Origin: Pedobacter sp. UBA1951
Lineage (GTDB): Bacteria; Bacteroidota; Bacteroidia; Sphingobacteriales; Sphingobacteriaceae
Assembly: GCA_002336465.1 (NCBI GenBank)
Contig: DDEP01000247.1
Coordinates: forward strand, 1,095 to 20,133
Length of the DNA: 19,039 bases
Reading direction: 5' to 3'
This document shows, one piece after another, positions 1 through 7,557 of the stretch. Under the pieces are notes generated by a model, which searched no databases, had not been told where the DNA came from, and was given only the letters and a program-made list of their open reading frames with translations. Made by a program: the position numbers and the translations under genes. Every line of letters begins with the position of its first letter. Within the stretch, counting starts at the first letter, position 1.

Positions 1-632
1 TGTTTAATTTCTATATCGTCCACTTCCGAACTGTACACTACAGAATGTGTACCCGGAACGTTCTCCATACGATGAGATTCTATCAACAGCTGGTCATTCT
101 TCACGGTTTCTATTTCTTGGCTTCCTACCAGTTCATTAACCCATTCATTTTTACGCTCCAGTTGATCTATAATCCCTTCTGCAATAGTCATTGCAGTTCC
201 ACTTGGTGCATCCAATTTTTGGGTATGGTGTATTTCTTCTACCTGTACATCGTATTCAGGATAATTATTCATTAACCTAGCTAAAAATTTGTTAAGATGA
301 AAGAACAGATTAACACCTACACTAAAATTAGAGCCATATAATAGGGTATTGTTACTTGCCATGCAATCATTTTTAATATTCTGCAATTCTCCGTACCATC
401 CCGTAGTACCTACCACTATAGGTAAGTTTACTTCAAAACATTTATATATGTTATCGATTACGGCATCAGGAGTGCTAAAGTCTATGGCAATATCTGCTTT
501 ACTTAAATTCTCCTTAGTTAGATCATCAAGATTATTTACGGTAATCTTAAGCACAATATCATGACCGCGTTGCATTGCCATACGCTCTATCATTTGCCCC
601 ATTTTACCATAACCTAGAAGTGCTATTTTCAT
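1..632 (-). CDS. dapB: 4-hydroxy-tetrahydrodipicolinate reductase (partial, C-terminus outside window)
   Basis: DapB reduces 4-hydroxy-tetrahydrodipicolinate with NAD(P)H in the cytosolic diaminopimelate/lysine pathway. I read this frame by hand from the ATG at 632-630. The first residues are MKIALLGYGKMGQ, a Rossmann dinucleotide-binding loop (G7, G9, G12). DFSTP follows near residue 50. The DapB signature HHTQKLDAPSGTA lies at residues 135-147; His135/His136 and Lys139 correspond to the catalytic His-His and Lys of the family. About 210 codons are present and the frame is open at the left edge, so roughly 30 residues are missing. It is the last gene seen of the parA-parB-DUF5683-dapB run, 19 bp downstream of the DUF5683 stop, with no terminator between them. 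Identification is secure. Confidence 0.95.
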   Translation of the reverse strand, partial: MKIALLGYGKMGQMIERMAMQRGHDIVLKITVNNLDDLTKENLSKADIAIDFSTPDAVIDNIYKCFEVNLPIVVGTTGWYGELQNIKNDCMASNNTLLYGSNFSVGVNLFFHLNKFLARLMNNYPEYDVQVEEIHHTQKLDAPSGTAMTIAEGIIDQLERKNEWVNELVGSQEIETVKNDQLLIESHRMENVPGTHSVVYSSEVDDIEIK

Positions 633-651
633 ACTTGCTTTAAATTTAGGA

Positions 652-1332
652 TTAAAAACGTAAGGTAAGCTTCATTGCTGGCACAGACTGATATCCATAC
701 ATGGTAGCACCAGTTGAGATTACCGATGGCGATATCTTAAAAGATAAGGTTTCATCTACACTAAAATACTTTAATCGGGCCGTAATATAAGCATCTAAAA
801 CGTTTAAGCCATATAAACCCACCAACGAAATAAGGACAACTTCTCTGTTACGCTTATATACGTTCTTAGCTACTATTAAAGCATCTGTATTAGGGTAATT
901 TTGCAAATTACCTTCGGGATCGGGTTGGTTATTGTGCGTTTGCCTGTATTGAAGTTCGCGTAAAAAACGTTTATAGCTATTATTATTGTCTATATAAGAA
1001 CTTACCAATAAAGTTCCTCCACCATAAATTGCAGCTATTTTACCAATGATATAAATTTTCTGGCCTACTCTTTTGGTTTGCACCCGGCCACTTTTTATAT
1101 CATCTACAATTAGGCCGTAGTTATAAGCCTGACCTAAACCCGGGAAAATCAATGAGCGGTAAATAGCTTTTTTACCCGCAATTTTACCCTGATTTACATA
1201 TTTAGGTGCATCAAGCGTATCTAGAGTTCTTTCATTTTTTATACTATCTGGCGCTTTTCCTTTGTTATTCTGCTGTCCTTTAGCATAATAAAAGGTCAAA
1301 GTGAGTAAAAAAAACGTCAGCAGGTTTCGCAT
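652..1332 (-). CDS. DUF5683 family exported protein
   Basis: A 226-residue protein of unknown function, recognised as the DUF5683 type found in Bacteroidota beside parB and dapB. Residues 1-19 form a signal peptide (hydrophobic LLTFFLLTLTFYYAKG), so it is exported. A proline/glycine patch IFPGLGQAYN near residues 62-71 is the most distinctive motif. Two further hydrophobic stretches (around IIGKIAAIYGGGTLLV and EVVLISLVGLYGLNVLDAYI) look membrane-associated. The C-terminus, ending LTLRF with alternating hydrophobic residues and a terminal Phe, could be a beta-strand. Its start codon shares one base with the parB stop (TAATG), which suggests translational coupling. The family name and gene order are known; any role in the envelope is inference. 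Confidence 0.8.
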   Translation of the reverse strand: MRNLLTFFLLTLTFYYAKGQQNNKGKAPDSIKNERTLDTLDAPKYVNQGKIAGKKAIYRSLIFPGLGQAYNYGLIVDDIKSGRVQTKRVGQKIYIIGKIAAIYGGGTLLVSSYIDNNNSYKRFLRELQYRQTHNNQPDPEGNLQNYPNTDALIVAKNVYKRNREVVLISLVGLYGLNVLDAYITARLKYFSVDETLSFKISPSVISTGATMYGYQSVPAMKLTLRF

Positions 1333-2228
1333 TACCAGTCTAATAGTTCTAAAATTCGGTTAAGATCATTGCCATTAACGAAAGGAATCTCTATACTCCC
1401 TTTTCCGTTGTCTTTTACCTTTAACTTAACTTTAGTTGAAAATTTAGAGGATAAATCATTTTGAAGCTTCTGGTATTCAAAAGATACGGGTTCTGGCTTA
1501 GCTTGCGGTTTTACAACAACATGATTGATCCCTCTAACCATTTCTTCTACTTTACGAACAGAAAGCCCTTTATCAATAATTTCATGGTGAATATAAAGTT
1601 GTTTATCTGTTTCTTCAACACTGATCAAAGCACGGGCATGTCCCATAGAGATCTTACCATCGCGAATAGAAGCCTGAATTACAGGAGGTAATTTTAGTAA
1701 GCGCAAATAGTTACTTACTGTAGTTCTGTTTTTTCCTACACGTTCACCTAATTGTTCTGCTTTAAGATTACACTCATCTATCATCTGCTGAAAACTCAAA
1801 GCAACTTCAATTGCATTAAGGTTTTCTCTCTGGATATTTTCAATAAGTGCCATTTCCAGCATCTGCTGGTTATCTGCAGTACGGATATAAGCTGGTATTT
1901 CAGTAAGTCCGGCAAGTTTTGAAGCTCTAAATCTCCTTTCACCAGAAATTAACTGGTATTTATCCCCGTTTCTACGAACGGTTATAGGTTGTATAAGCCC
2001 TTGTACTTTTATAGAATCAGACAATTCATTTAGTGCAACCTGATCAAATTCTGTACGTGGCTGATAAGGATTGGTTTCTATATCTTCTATTTTGATAAAA
2101 CTGATGCTGCCTACAGCAGGGGCCATACTGGCTTCTGCGCCTGTTTTTGTGGCATTTACAGTTTCATTATCATCTAAAAGTGCACTTAATCCTTTTCCTA
2201 ATCCTGTTTTTCGCTGAAATGAAGTCAT
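1332..2228 (-). CDS. parB: Chromosome partitioning protein ParB (Spo0J/Noc family CTPase)
   Basis: ParB binds parS centromere sites and slides on DNA as a CTP-dependent clamp, working with ParA to segregate the origin region. The 298-residue protein has the usual parts: an N-terminal ParA-contact segment (GLGKGLSALL, residues 9-18), the ParB/Srx CTP-binding domain with TNPYQPR (52-58), GLIQPITVR (77-85) and the arginine-rich GERRFRA box (96-102), ENIQRENLN at 130-138, and a helix-turn-helix around 158-180 (LGERVGKNRTTVSNYL). A C-terminal dimerisation region covers about 235-298. It starts 9 bp after the parA stop and its own stop overlaps the next start by one base, a tight operon. No intact parS palindrome was seen in the window. 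Confidence 0.96.
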   Translation of the reverse strand: MTSFQRKTGLGKGLSALLDDNETVNATKTGAEASMAPAVGSISFIKIEDIETNPYQPRTEFDQVALNELSDSIKVQGLIQPITVRRNGDKYQLISGERRFRASKLAGLTEIPAYIRTADNQQMLEMALIENIQRENLNAIEVALSFQQMIDECNLKAEQLGERVGKNRTTVSNYLRLLKLPPVIQASIRDGKISMGHARALISVEETDKQLYIHHEIIDKGLSVRKVEEMVRGINHVVVKPQAKPEPVSFEYQKLQNDLSSKFSTKVKLKVKDNGKGSIEIPFVNGNDLNRILELLDW

Positions 2229-2237
2229 CTAAATAAT

Positions 2238-3041
2238 CTAAATCGTTGCGGTTTTAATCTCCTCGCCTTCTGTTACCAAACCATTTTTACGCACAATCTC
2301 TCTGGCAAGGTTCAAATAATTGATCGCGCCTTTACAGCTTGCATCGTGCATGATAACCGACACGCCGTAACTTGGAGCCTCACTTAAACGGGTATTGCGT
2401 TGTATGATGGTATCAAATACCAAGTCTTGGAAATGTGTTTTTACTTCTTCTACTACTTGATTAGACAATCTCAACCTTACATCGTACATAGTCAGCAAAA
2501 TACCTTCAATCTCTAACGAAGTATTTAGCCTGTTTTGTACAATTTTAATGGTATTTAATAATTTGCCCAATCCTTCTAATGCAAAATACTCGCATTGTAC
2601 CGGTATAATCACAGAATCAGCAGCGGTTAATGAGTTAATGGTAATCAAACCTAAGGAAGGAGAACAATCAATTATGATAAAATCATACTGATCCCTAACT
2701 TTATCTAATACCGCTTTCATCTTATATTCACGCTCTGTCATGTTGATCATCTCAATTTCAGCTCCTACTAAATCAATATGAGCTGGTAAAAGATCAAGGT
2801 TAGGCGTATCTGTTTTGATAATGGCTTCAGTGGCCTCAATACCATTTATGATACATTCATAAATACTGTTTTTGATATTGCGAGGATCAAAGCCTATCCC
2901 TGAAGTAGAGTTGGCCTGCGGATCGGCATCAACCAATAGGGTTCTATATTCTAAAACCGCTAAGCTGGCAGCTAAATTAATAGATGAAGTTGTTTTTCCA
3001 ACTCCTCCTTTTTGGTTGGCTAAAGCTATTATTTTACTCAT
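2238..3041 (-). CDS. parA: Chromosome partitioning ATPase ParA (Soj/MinD family)
   Basis: ParA is a deviant Walker-type ATPase that dimerises on the nucleoid and is stimulated by ParB to move chromosome origins. The 267-residue protein opens MSKIIALANQKGGVGKTTSS; KGGVGKT at 11-17 is the deviant Walker A box with both signature Lys (K11) and ATP-binding Lys (K16). VDADPQANS follows (catalytic Asp at 40), and FIIIDCSPSLG near 121-131 is the Walker B strand. Length matches chromosomal Soj/ParA rather than the longer plasmid SopA type. It heads the operon; the 174-bp gap upstream is shared with a divergent flavoprotein gene. It begins at the only plausible ATG (3041-3039). Confidence 0.97.
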   Translation of the reverse strand: MSKIIALANQKGGVGKTTSSINLAASLAVLEYRTLLVDADPQANSTSGIGFDPRNIKNSIYECIINGIEATEAIIKTDTPNLDLLPAHIDLVGAEIEMINMTEREYKMKAVLDKVRDQYDFIIIDCSPSLGLITINSLTAADSVIIPVQCEYFALEGLGKLLNTIKIVQNRLNTSLEIEGILLTMYDVRLRLSNQVVEEVKTHFQDLVFDTIIQRNTRLSEAPSYGVSVIMHDASCKGAINYLNLAREIVRKNGLVTEGEEIKTATI

Positions 3042-3057
3042 TTGCTTTTATGAACAA

Positions 3058-3077
3058 AGCCATGATTAGCCATGACT
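3058..3077. repeat. 10-bp tandem direct repeat upstream of parA
   Basis: AGCCATGATT is followed immediately by AGCCATGACT (9 of 10 identical), 17-36 bp before the parA start. This spacing would suit an operator overlapping the promoter, but two short units can arise by chance and no regulator is indicated. Confidence 0.3.
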
Positions 3078-3215
3078 TATTTTAAAAATATTTTTTAAAA
3101 ATGCTATTTTTGTACGGTGTACTGCACATTTTAACAGTTAGCTAAGATACGAAGTAAAACTAAAAATACGCACTTTACCTTTAAGTGTTTTTCACATGTT
3201 ATTAACATTTTTTGC

Positions 3216-3737
3216 ATGAATACCATCATTGTTGGCACCAATCGCCCCGATAGTTTTTCCTTAAAAGTTGCTAAATTTTATCAAAAAGAATTGGCTAAAA
3301 AGGGGTTAGAAACCAATCTCTTTAATTTACAGGATTTACCCGATAATTTTATTGCCCACGACCTGTATGGAAAAAAAAGTGCAGAATTTGAAAAAATACA
3401 GCTTATGATTACACAAACCGATAAGTTTTTGTTCATTATACCAGAGTACAACGGCAGCTATCCGGGTGTACTTAAGGCATTTATAGATGCTTGTGCTTTT
3501 CCCGAAAGCTTCTATAATAAAAAGGCATGTTTAATTGGCATTTCATCTGGCAGATATGGAAATATAAGAGGCGTAGAGCACTTTAATGGAGTTTGTGCCT
3601 ATTTACACCTCAATGTAATGCCTTTGCGCATCCATATCTCTCAAATTAAGCATGAACTTAATGAAAAGGGCGAGTTCTTTAAAGAAGATACCTTAAAGTT
3701 TGTAAATGAGCAGATAGATAAGTTTATAAATTATTAG
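3216..3737 (+). CDS. NAD(P)H-dependent FMN reductase family flavoprotein
   Basis: A 173-residue flavodoxin-fold protein of the NADPH-dependent FMN reductase family (SsuE/ChrR/azoreductase relatives), expected to bind FMN and reduce flavin, quinone or similar acceptors in the cytosol. GTNRPDSFSLKVA (residues 7-19) is the phosphate-binding loop after the first beta-strand. PEYNGSYPGVLKAFID (76-91) is the highly characteristic FMN-binding/dimer motif. ISSGRYGNIRG (109-119) follows in the position of the second flavin loop. There is no signal peptide. Its stop overlaps the convergent downstream gene by 4 bp (3734-3737). The physiological substrate cannot be read from the sequence and there is no partner gene in the same direction. 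Confidence 0.88.
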   Translation: MNTIIVGTNRPDSFSLKVAKFYQKELAKKGLETNLFNLQDLPDNFIAHDLYGKKSAEFEKIQLMITQTDKFLFIIPEYNGSYPGVLKAFIDACAFPESFYNKKACLIGISSGRYGNIRGVEHFNGVCAYLHLNVMPLRIHISQIKHELNEKGEFFKEDTLKFVNEQIDKFINY

Positions 3738-4186
3738 AGTGTAAACTTTATCCACTTATCTCCTTCAAAACCAAAAATAAAATGGCCAGGGTGTATCATT
3801 TCTGCAATATCTTCGGTTAGCGCAATGGCATCTGCAGGGTTTGTTTTTTGATAAGCATCTGCCAACAAATAAACGCGGTTATATTTAACGGCCGACCAAT
3901 TTTCATCCAATAATGTTGGTACTAGTCGCATCAATTCCTCAAGGTTTTTTCCTTCTTCATAAAAGATGAGAAAAGCAGCTTCTCCCGCATTGGTAGTCAA
4001 ACCCGCTCCTGCATTTTCGGCATAGTCCATCAAGGTTAAACCAGGATGTGCCAGCGTATCCAAAACACAGACAGGAACCTTATCCATAAACTTAATTTTA
4101 TGCTCAACAATAGCCAGACGCTCTTCTAATTCTTCTCGCAGATTTGCATCAATTTCGCTTTTTATAAGTTTATTTAAGCCAGACAT
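3734..4186 (-). CDS. Short protein resembling the C-terminal lobe of BtuF-type substrate-binding proteins
   Basis: A 150-residue protein of uncertain function. Residues 14-36 form a charged amphipathic helix. VPVCVLDTLAHPGLT (38-52), EELMRLVPTLLDENWSAV (83-100), NRVYLLADAYQKTNP (103-117) and EDIAEMIHPGHFIFG (125-139) match in order the C-terminal lobe of class III (BtuF/FecB-like) periplasmic binding proteins, where a linking helix leads into a lobe ending with an RVYxxDxxAYxxRPG-like segment and an LHP motif. The N-terminal lobe is absent, there is no signal peptide or lipobox, and 150 residues is about half the usual length. The ATG at 4186 has a good promoter match just upstream, so it looks like a whole gene rather than a fragment. 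The resemblance was judged by eye; binding function is inference. Confidence 0.6.
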   Translation of the reverse strand: MSGLNKLIKSEIDANLREELEERLAIVEHKIKFMDKVPVCVLDTLAHPGLTLMDYAENAGAGLTTNAGEAAFLIFYEEGKNLEELMRLVPTLLDENWSAVKYNRVYLLADAYQKTNPADAIALTEDIAEMIHPGHFIFGFEGDKWIKFTL

Positions 4187-4208
4187 GAGATTTTATTTAT
4201 TAATTTGG

Positions 4209-4240
4209 CAAAAATACTATTCTAATTTCGATGCGAACAA
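4209..4240 (-). promoter_or_regulatory. Bacteroidota-type promoter for the BtuF-lobe-like gene
   Basis: On the minus strand TTG (4240-4238) is followed after 21 bp by TATTTTTG (4216-4209), a full match to the Bacteroidota -33 TTG / -7 TAnnTTTG consensus. The expected start of transcription, near 4203, leaves a 5' leader of about 17 nt before the ATG at 4186. The -33 element lies inside the first codons of the divergent lipoprotein gene. Confidence 0.55.
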
Positions 4241-5865
4241 TAAAACCGTACTTATTTTGGCTTTTAAGTGTTGTTCTTTTTATTTCATGCAGCAGAAAAG
4301 CAGATACTGACAATAAAAAGGTTTTCAATATCAATCTTGATCAAAATCTTACTTCTCTGGATCCTGCATTTGCCCGTAACCAAAATGCCATTTGGATGAT
4401 CAATCAGGTTTTTAACGGATTGGTACAGATTGATAAAGATTTAAATACCGTTCCTTGCATCGCTAAATCATGGTTGATTAACGAAGATGGCCTTACTTAT
4501 ACTTTTAACCTACGCAACGATGTGTACTTTCATGATGATCCACTTTTTAAAGATGGAAAAGGAAGAAAAGTAGTCGCCTCAGATTTTGCATACAGTTTTT
4601 ACCGTTTAATAGACCCTAAAGTTGCTTCTTCTGGTGGCTGGATCTTTAGTGATAAAGTTAAAGACCAAAACAGTTTTGTAGCAGTAAACGATAGTACTTT
4701 TCAAATAAAATTAACAAAGCCTTTCCCCGCTTTTATCAATCTTTTAACGGCCCAATATTGCTCTGTGGTACCCAAAGAAGTGGTAGAGCATTATGGAAAA
4801 GATTTCAGAAATCATCCAATTGGCACCGGTCCTTTTAAATTTAAATACTGGAAAGAAGATGAAATCTTAGTTTTATTAAAGAACGACAATTACTGGGAAA
4901 AAGATGCCGATAATAACAAATTGCCTTTTTTAGACGCAGTAAAGGTTACTTTCATTAGCGACAAGCAAAATGCTTTCATGAATTTCATCAAAAAAGAACT
5001 TGACTTTTTTAATAGCGTTGATGGCAGTTATAGGGATGATATTTTGACCAAAAGCGGAAAGATGACCCATAAATATGAGGGTAAATTTCAGCTTTTTAAA
5101 GGCCCGTATTTATGTACGGAGTATGTAGGTATTTTGGTGGATCCGAACAATGCTTTGGTTAAGGGTTCGCCTTTGGCATTGAAAAAAGTACGCCAAGCTA
5201 TTAATTATGCAATAGATAAGCCCAAATTAATCAAGTATTTAAGAAACAGTATAGGCATACCCGCAACTGCAGGTTTCATACCTAAGGGAATGCCAGGCTT
5301 TGACAGCACTAAAGTTAAAGGTTATAATTATGACTTAGCAAAAGCAGAGCAGTTATTGGCCGAAGCCGGATTTCCTGATGGCAAAGGGATGCCCGTGGTT
5401 ACACTTACCACCTCTACTACTTATAAAGACCTCATTGAATTTATACAGGGCGAACTTACCAATATTGGCATGAAAGTAAAAGTAGATGTAATGCCCGCAG
5501 CCGGTTTGCGTGATCTGATGTCTAAGAATGAGGTTGCATTTTTCAGAGGTTCATGGATATCTGATTATCCTGACGGCGAGAATTATCTTTCTGTTTTTTA
5601 TTCAAAAAACAAGGTCCCTTTTGGTCCTAATTATACAGGCTATTTTAATAAGGAATTTGATCGCTTATTTGAACAGAGTTATTATGAGAAGGATACTCAG
5701 AAACGATACGATCTTTACCATAAAATGGAAAATATGTTAGTAGAGGATGCACCCGTTGTACCTTTATTATACGATCAATGCGTGGTGATGCTACAGAACA
5801 ACATATCTGGTTACAAAATTAATCCTTTAGCCTTGATGATCCTGAAAAATGTAAAGAAACAATAA
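4231..5865 (+). CDS. ABC transporter substrate-binding lipoprotein, family 5 (peptide/Opp-Dpp type)
   Basis: A 544-residue extracytoplasmic solute-binding protein of family 5 (OppA/DppA/NikA type), which normally delivers peptides or similar small solutes to an ABC permease. Residues 1-20 are a lipoprotein signal ending LFISC with Cys20 as the lipidated residue. Family features follow in order: LTSLDPAFARN after the first strand, VFNGLVQID, LTYTFNLRNDVYFHDD, VVASDFAYSFYRL, NHPIGTGPFKFKYWK and, in the second half, VRQAINYAIDKPKL and YNYDLAKAEQLLAEAGFPDG. It is full length with no break. No opp/dpp permease or ATPase gene is in the window, so it is an orphan here. It diverges from the gene on its left with only 44 bp between starts. 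Confidence 0.92.
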   Translation: MRTIKPYLFWLLSVVLFISCSRKADTDNKKVFNINLDQNLTSLDPAFARNQNAIWMINQVFNGLVQIDKDLNTVPCIAKSWLINEDGLTYTFNLRNDVYFHDDPLFKDGKGRKVVASDFAYSFYRLIDPKVASSGGWIFSDKVKDQNSFVAVNDSTFQIKLTKPFPAFINLLTAQYCSVVPKEVVEHYGKDFRNHPIGTGPFKFKYWKEDEILVLLKNDNYWEKDADNNKLPFLDAVKVTFISDKQNAFMNFIKKELDFFNSVDGSYRDDILTKSGKMTHKYEGKFQLFKGPYLCTEYVGILVDPNNALVKGSPLALKKVRQAINYAIDKPKLIKYLRNSIGIPATAGFIPKGMPGFDSTKVKGYNYDLAKAEQLLAEAGFPDGKGMPVVTLTTSTTYKDLIEFIQGELTNIGMKVKVDVMPAAGLRDLMSKNEVAFFRGSWISDYPDGENYLSVFYSKNKVPFGPNYTGYFNKEFDRLFEQSYYEKDTQKRYDLYHKMENMLVEDAPVVPLLYDQCVVMLQNNISGYKINPLALMILKNVKKQ

Positions 5866-5872
5866 TAAAAAT

Positions 5873-6000
5873 AGAGGCTGCCTGATTTTTTTTCTTAGTG
5901 TCATCCCGAACTTGTTTCAGGAACTAAAAAAGAATTGATTTCTTATTTAGAAGTTTCCGTATCAAATACGGAATGACACTAAAATATCAAGGCAGCCTCT
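5873..6000. repeat. 128-bp nested inverted repeat, REP-like intergenic element
   Basis: The ends AGAGGCTGCCT (5873-5883) and AGGCAGCCTCT (5990-6000) are perfect 11-bp inverted repeats. Inside lie two inverted 26-bp half-copies, 5900-5925 (+) and 5977-5952 (-), each starting GTCAT and identical at 19 of 26 positions. Each half-copy folds into its own hairpin; the right one has a perfect CCGTAT/ATACGG core. The start GTCATCCCGAACTTGTTTC resembles a repeat dispersed in many Pedobacter-type genomes, which is my recollection and not a search. It sits between the convergent stops of the lipoprotein and susD genes and could also act as a two-way terminator. Confidence 0.75.
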
Positions 6001-6006
6001 TATCAA

Positions 6007-7545
6007 TTATGGATTTTGATCCGTAGGCTTCATAGCCTTATTGGTATTCAACTCATCTTGAGGAATTTTATATTCCCATAAGTTATTCTTTGAAGCCCTA
6101 TCTTTAAACAAAGTAAAGGCAATGGTAGTATAACTTACAGAACTTACTCTAGGATTATCCGTTCCGTTCCTATCCATGTCAGAATCGGTTCTCTTTAAAT
6201 CATAAAACCTAAAACCTTCTCCCCATAGCTCTACTCTACGTTGGAACATGATCTCGTCTATAAGGGCAGCTCCTGTTTTGGTTGAAAGCACATAATTGGC
6301 ATCTCTGTTCTTAGCTAGGATATAAAGTACTTGAGCTGCATCTGCATCTCTGTTACCCATTCTTGCCAATGCTTCAGCTTCAATCAAAATCAATTCTGCT
6401 GTTCTCATCAAAGGAATGTCTCCTGCTCTACTTTTAATATCAGGCACCATAAATTTTCTGTTCATGTACTTAACATAAGCTGTGCCGCTTGGAGGGTTTC
6501 CTGTATTGCCATCTCTAACTCCAAAATATTGTTTATCGCCAGCAGATCCATCCCACCACAACTTTTTCCTAATATCTGTTGAGGTTAGTCGATTAAATAG
6601 AATAGAGTTGATCATTTTTGGTTCGACCCTGCTAAAAGCAGAAGCATAATTGCCCGCTATATATGAATAGAAAGATCCGTAATTAGGTAACTGGTCACCT
6701 AATTGGTTAATGCTCCACAACCATTCTTTGTTATCCATTGTGGTAAATTTATCTACATATTCTGTACCGGTCATCAAAGCTTTACCTGCTCTAGCTTCGT
6801 TAGCATATTTAACAGCATTTGGCCAATCTTGCATAGTTAATGCAACACGCGCTTTAATACCTTTTGCCACACTTAAGTTAATGTGCGTATTGACCATAGC
6901 ATTGGCGTTACCAAGTAAAGCTATAGCTACATCCAAATCTTTATTAATTTGACTGTAAACAGCTTCTACCGATGATCTTGGCTGATCGATACCATCAGAT
7001 GAGATTACGATAGGAATACCCGGTTGTGTGTTCTGCTTACCCGCCTCATAGCGTTTACCGTACAGTTGTACCAAGTTAAAATGGCACCATGCTCTCATAG
7101 CAAGCGCCTCGCCTTTAATTGTATTCTTATCTACTTCTGCACCTTCTATCTTATCTATATTATCAATAATCATGTTAGCATTGCTATTGATGCGATAATA
7201 TAACATATATGGGTATTTGGCTAAGCCACTAGCCGCATTCCGGTGATCTTCCCAACGTAAAGCTGGTTTATGATAAGCATAGGTATTTCCAGACCATACT
7301 AAATCCTCTCCCATTGCATCCATGTTTAACATCATTGCAGCATGCCCATCTTGCGATTGGTTACTGATCTGAAGATAAAGCAGACGATACATACCATTTA
7401 CAGCTAATTTAGCATTGGTAATGTTTTCAAAAACGGTAGTTTGTGCTACCTGATCAGTTGGAAAAGTATTTAAAAATTCTTTTTTACAGCCAACAGAAGC
7501 CATTAAACTTCCGGCCAACATAAATATATATATCTTGTTTTTCAT
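6007..7545 (-). CDS. SusD/RagB family outer-membrane nutrient-binding lipoprotein
   Basis: SusD-type proteins form the surface lid of a SusC transporter and help bind the glycan or peptide ligand. I start at the ATG at 7545, giving 512 residues; a TTG nine bases upstream (7554) is the only alternative. MKNKIYIFMLAGSLMASVGC is a lipoprotein signal with Cys20. The N-terminal FLNTFPTDQVAQTTVFENITNAKLAVNGMY pattern is typical of SusD, as are the TPR-like helices (AMRAWCHFNLVQLYGKRY, YSQINKDLDVAIALL) and the C-terminal MRTAELILIEAEALARMG and DEIMFQRRVELWGEGFRFYDLKR. It follows the susC stop with 12 bp between. The convergent REP-like element ends 6 bp past its stop. Substrate is unknown. Confidence 0.95.
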   Translation of the reverse strand: MKNKIYIFMLAGSLMASVGCKKEFLNTFPTDQVAQTTVFENITNAKLAVNGMYRLLYLQISNQSQDGHAAMMLNMDAMGEDLVWSGNTYAYHKPALRWEDHRNAASGLAKYPYMLYYRINSNANMIIDNIDKIEGAEVDKNTIKGEALAMRAWCHFNLVQLYGKRYEAGKQNTQPGIPIVISSDGIDQPRSSVEAVYSQINKDLDVAIALLGNANAMVNTHINLSVAKGIKARVALTMQDWPNAVKYANEARAGKALMTGTEYVDKFTTMDNKEWLWSINQLGDQLPNYGSFYSYIAGNYASAFSRVEPKMINSILFNRLTSTDIRKKLWWDGSAGDKQYFGVRDGNTGNPPSGTAYVKYMNRKFMVPDIKSRAGDIPLMRTAELILIEAEALARMGNRDADAAQVLYILAKNRDANYVLSTKTGAALIDEIMFQRRVELWGEGFRFYDLKRTDSDMDRNGTDNPRVSSVSYTTIAFTLFKDRASKNNLWEYKIPQDELNTNKAMKPTDQNP

Positions 7546-7557
7546 GTTACTCAAAAA

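Noticed and set aside
349..564. Plus-strand open frame inside dapB
   Set aside because: It runs antisense to a clearly conserved dapB frame and has no recognisable features; the same holds for the other open frames opposite parB, parA, susC, susD, fecR, rlpA and truA.
3186..3200. parS-like half site beside parA (TTTCAC followed by ATG)
   Set aside because: Only the left half resembles the parS palindrome TGTTTCACGTGAAACA; the right half does not match, so it is not called as a centromere site.
3748..3756. DnaA-box-like TTATCCACT
   Set aside because: A single imperfect box inside the 3' end of a coding gene, with no cluster or AT-rich unwinding region, is not evidence of an origin.
7546..7554. 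Longer SusD start at TTG 7554
   Set aside because: It adds only three residues before a standard ATG that gives a typical lipoprotein signal, so the ATG at 7545 is preferred.
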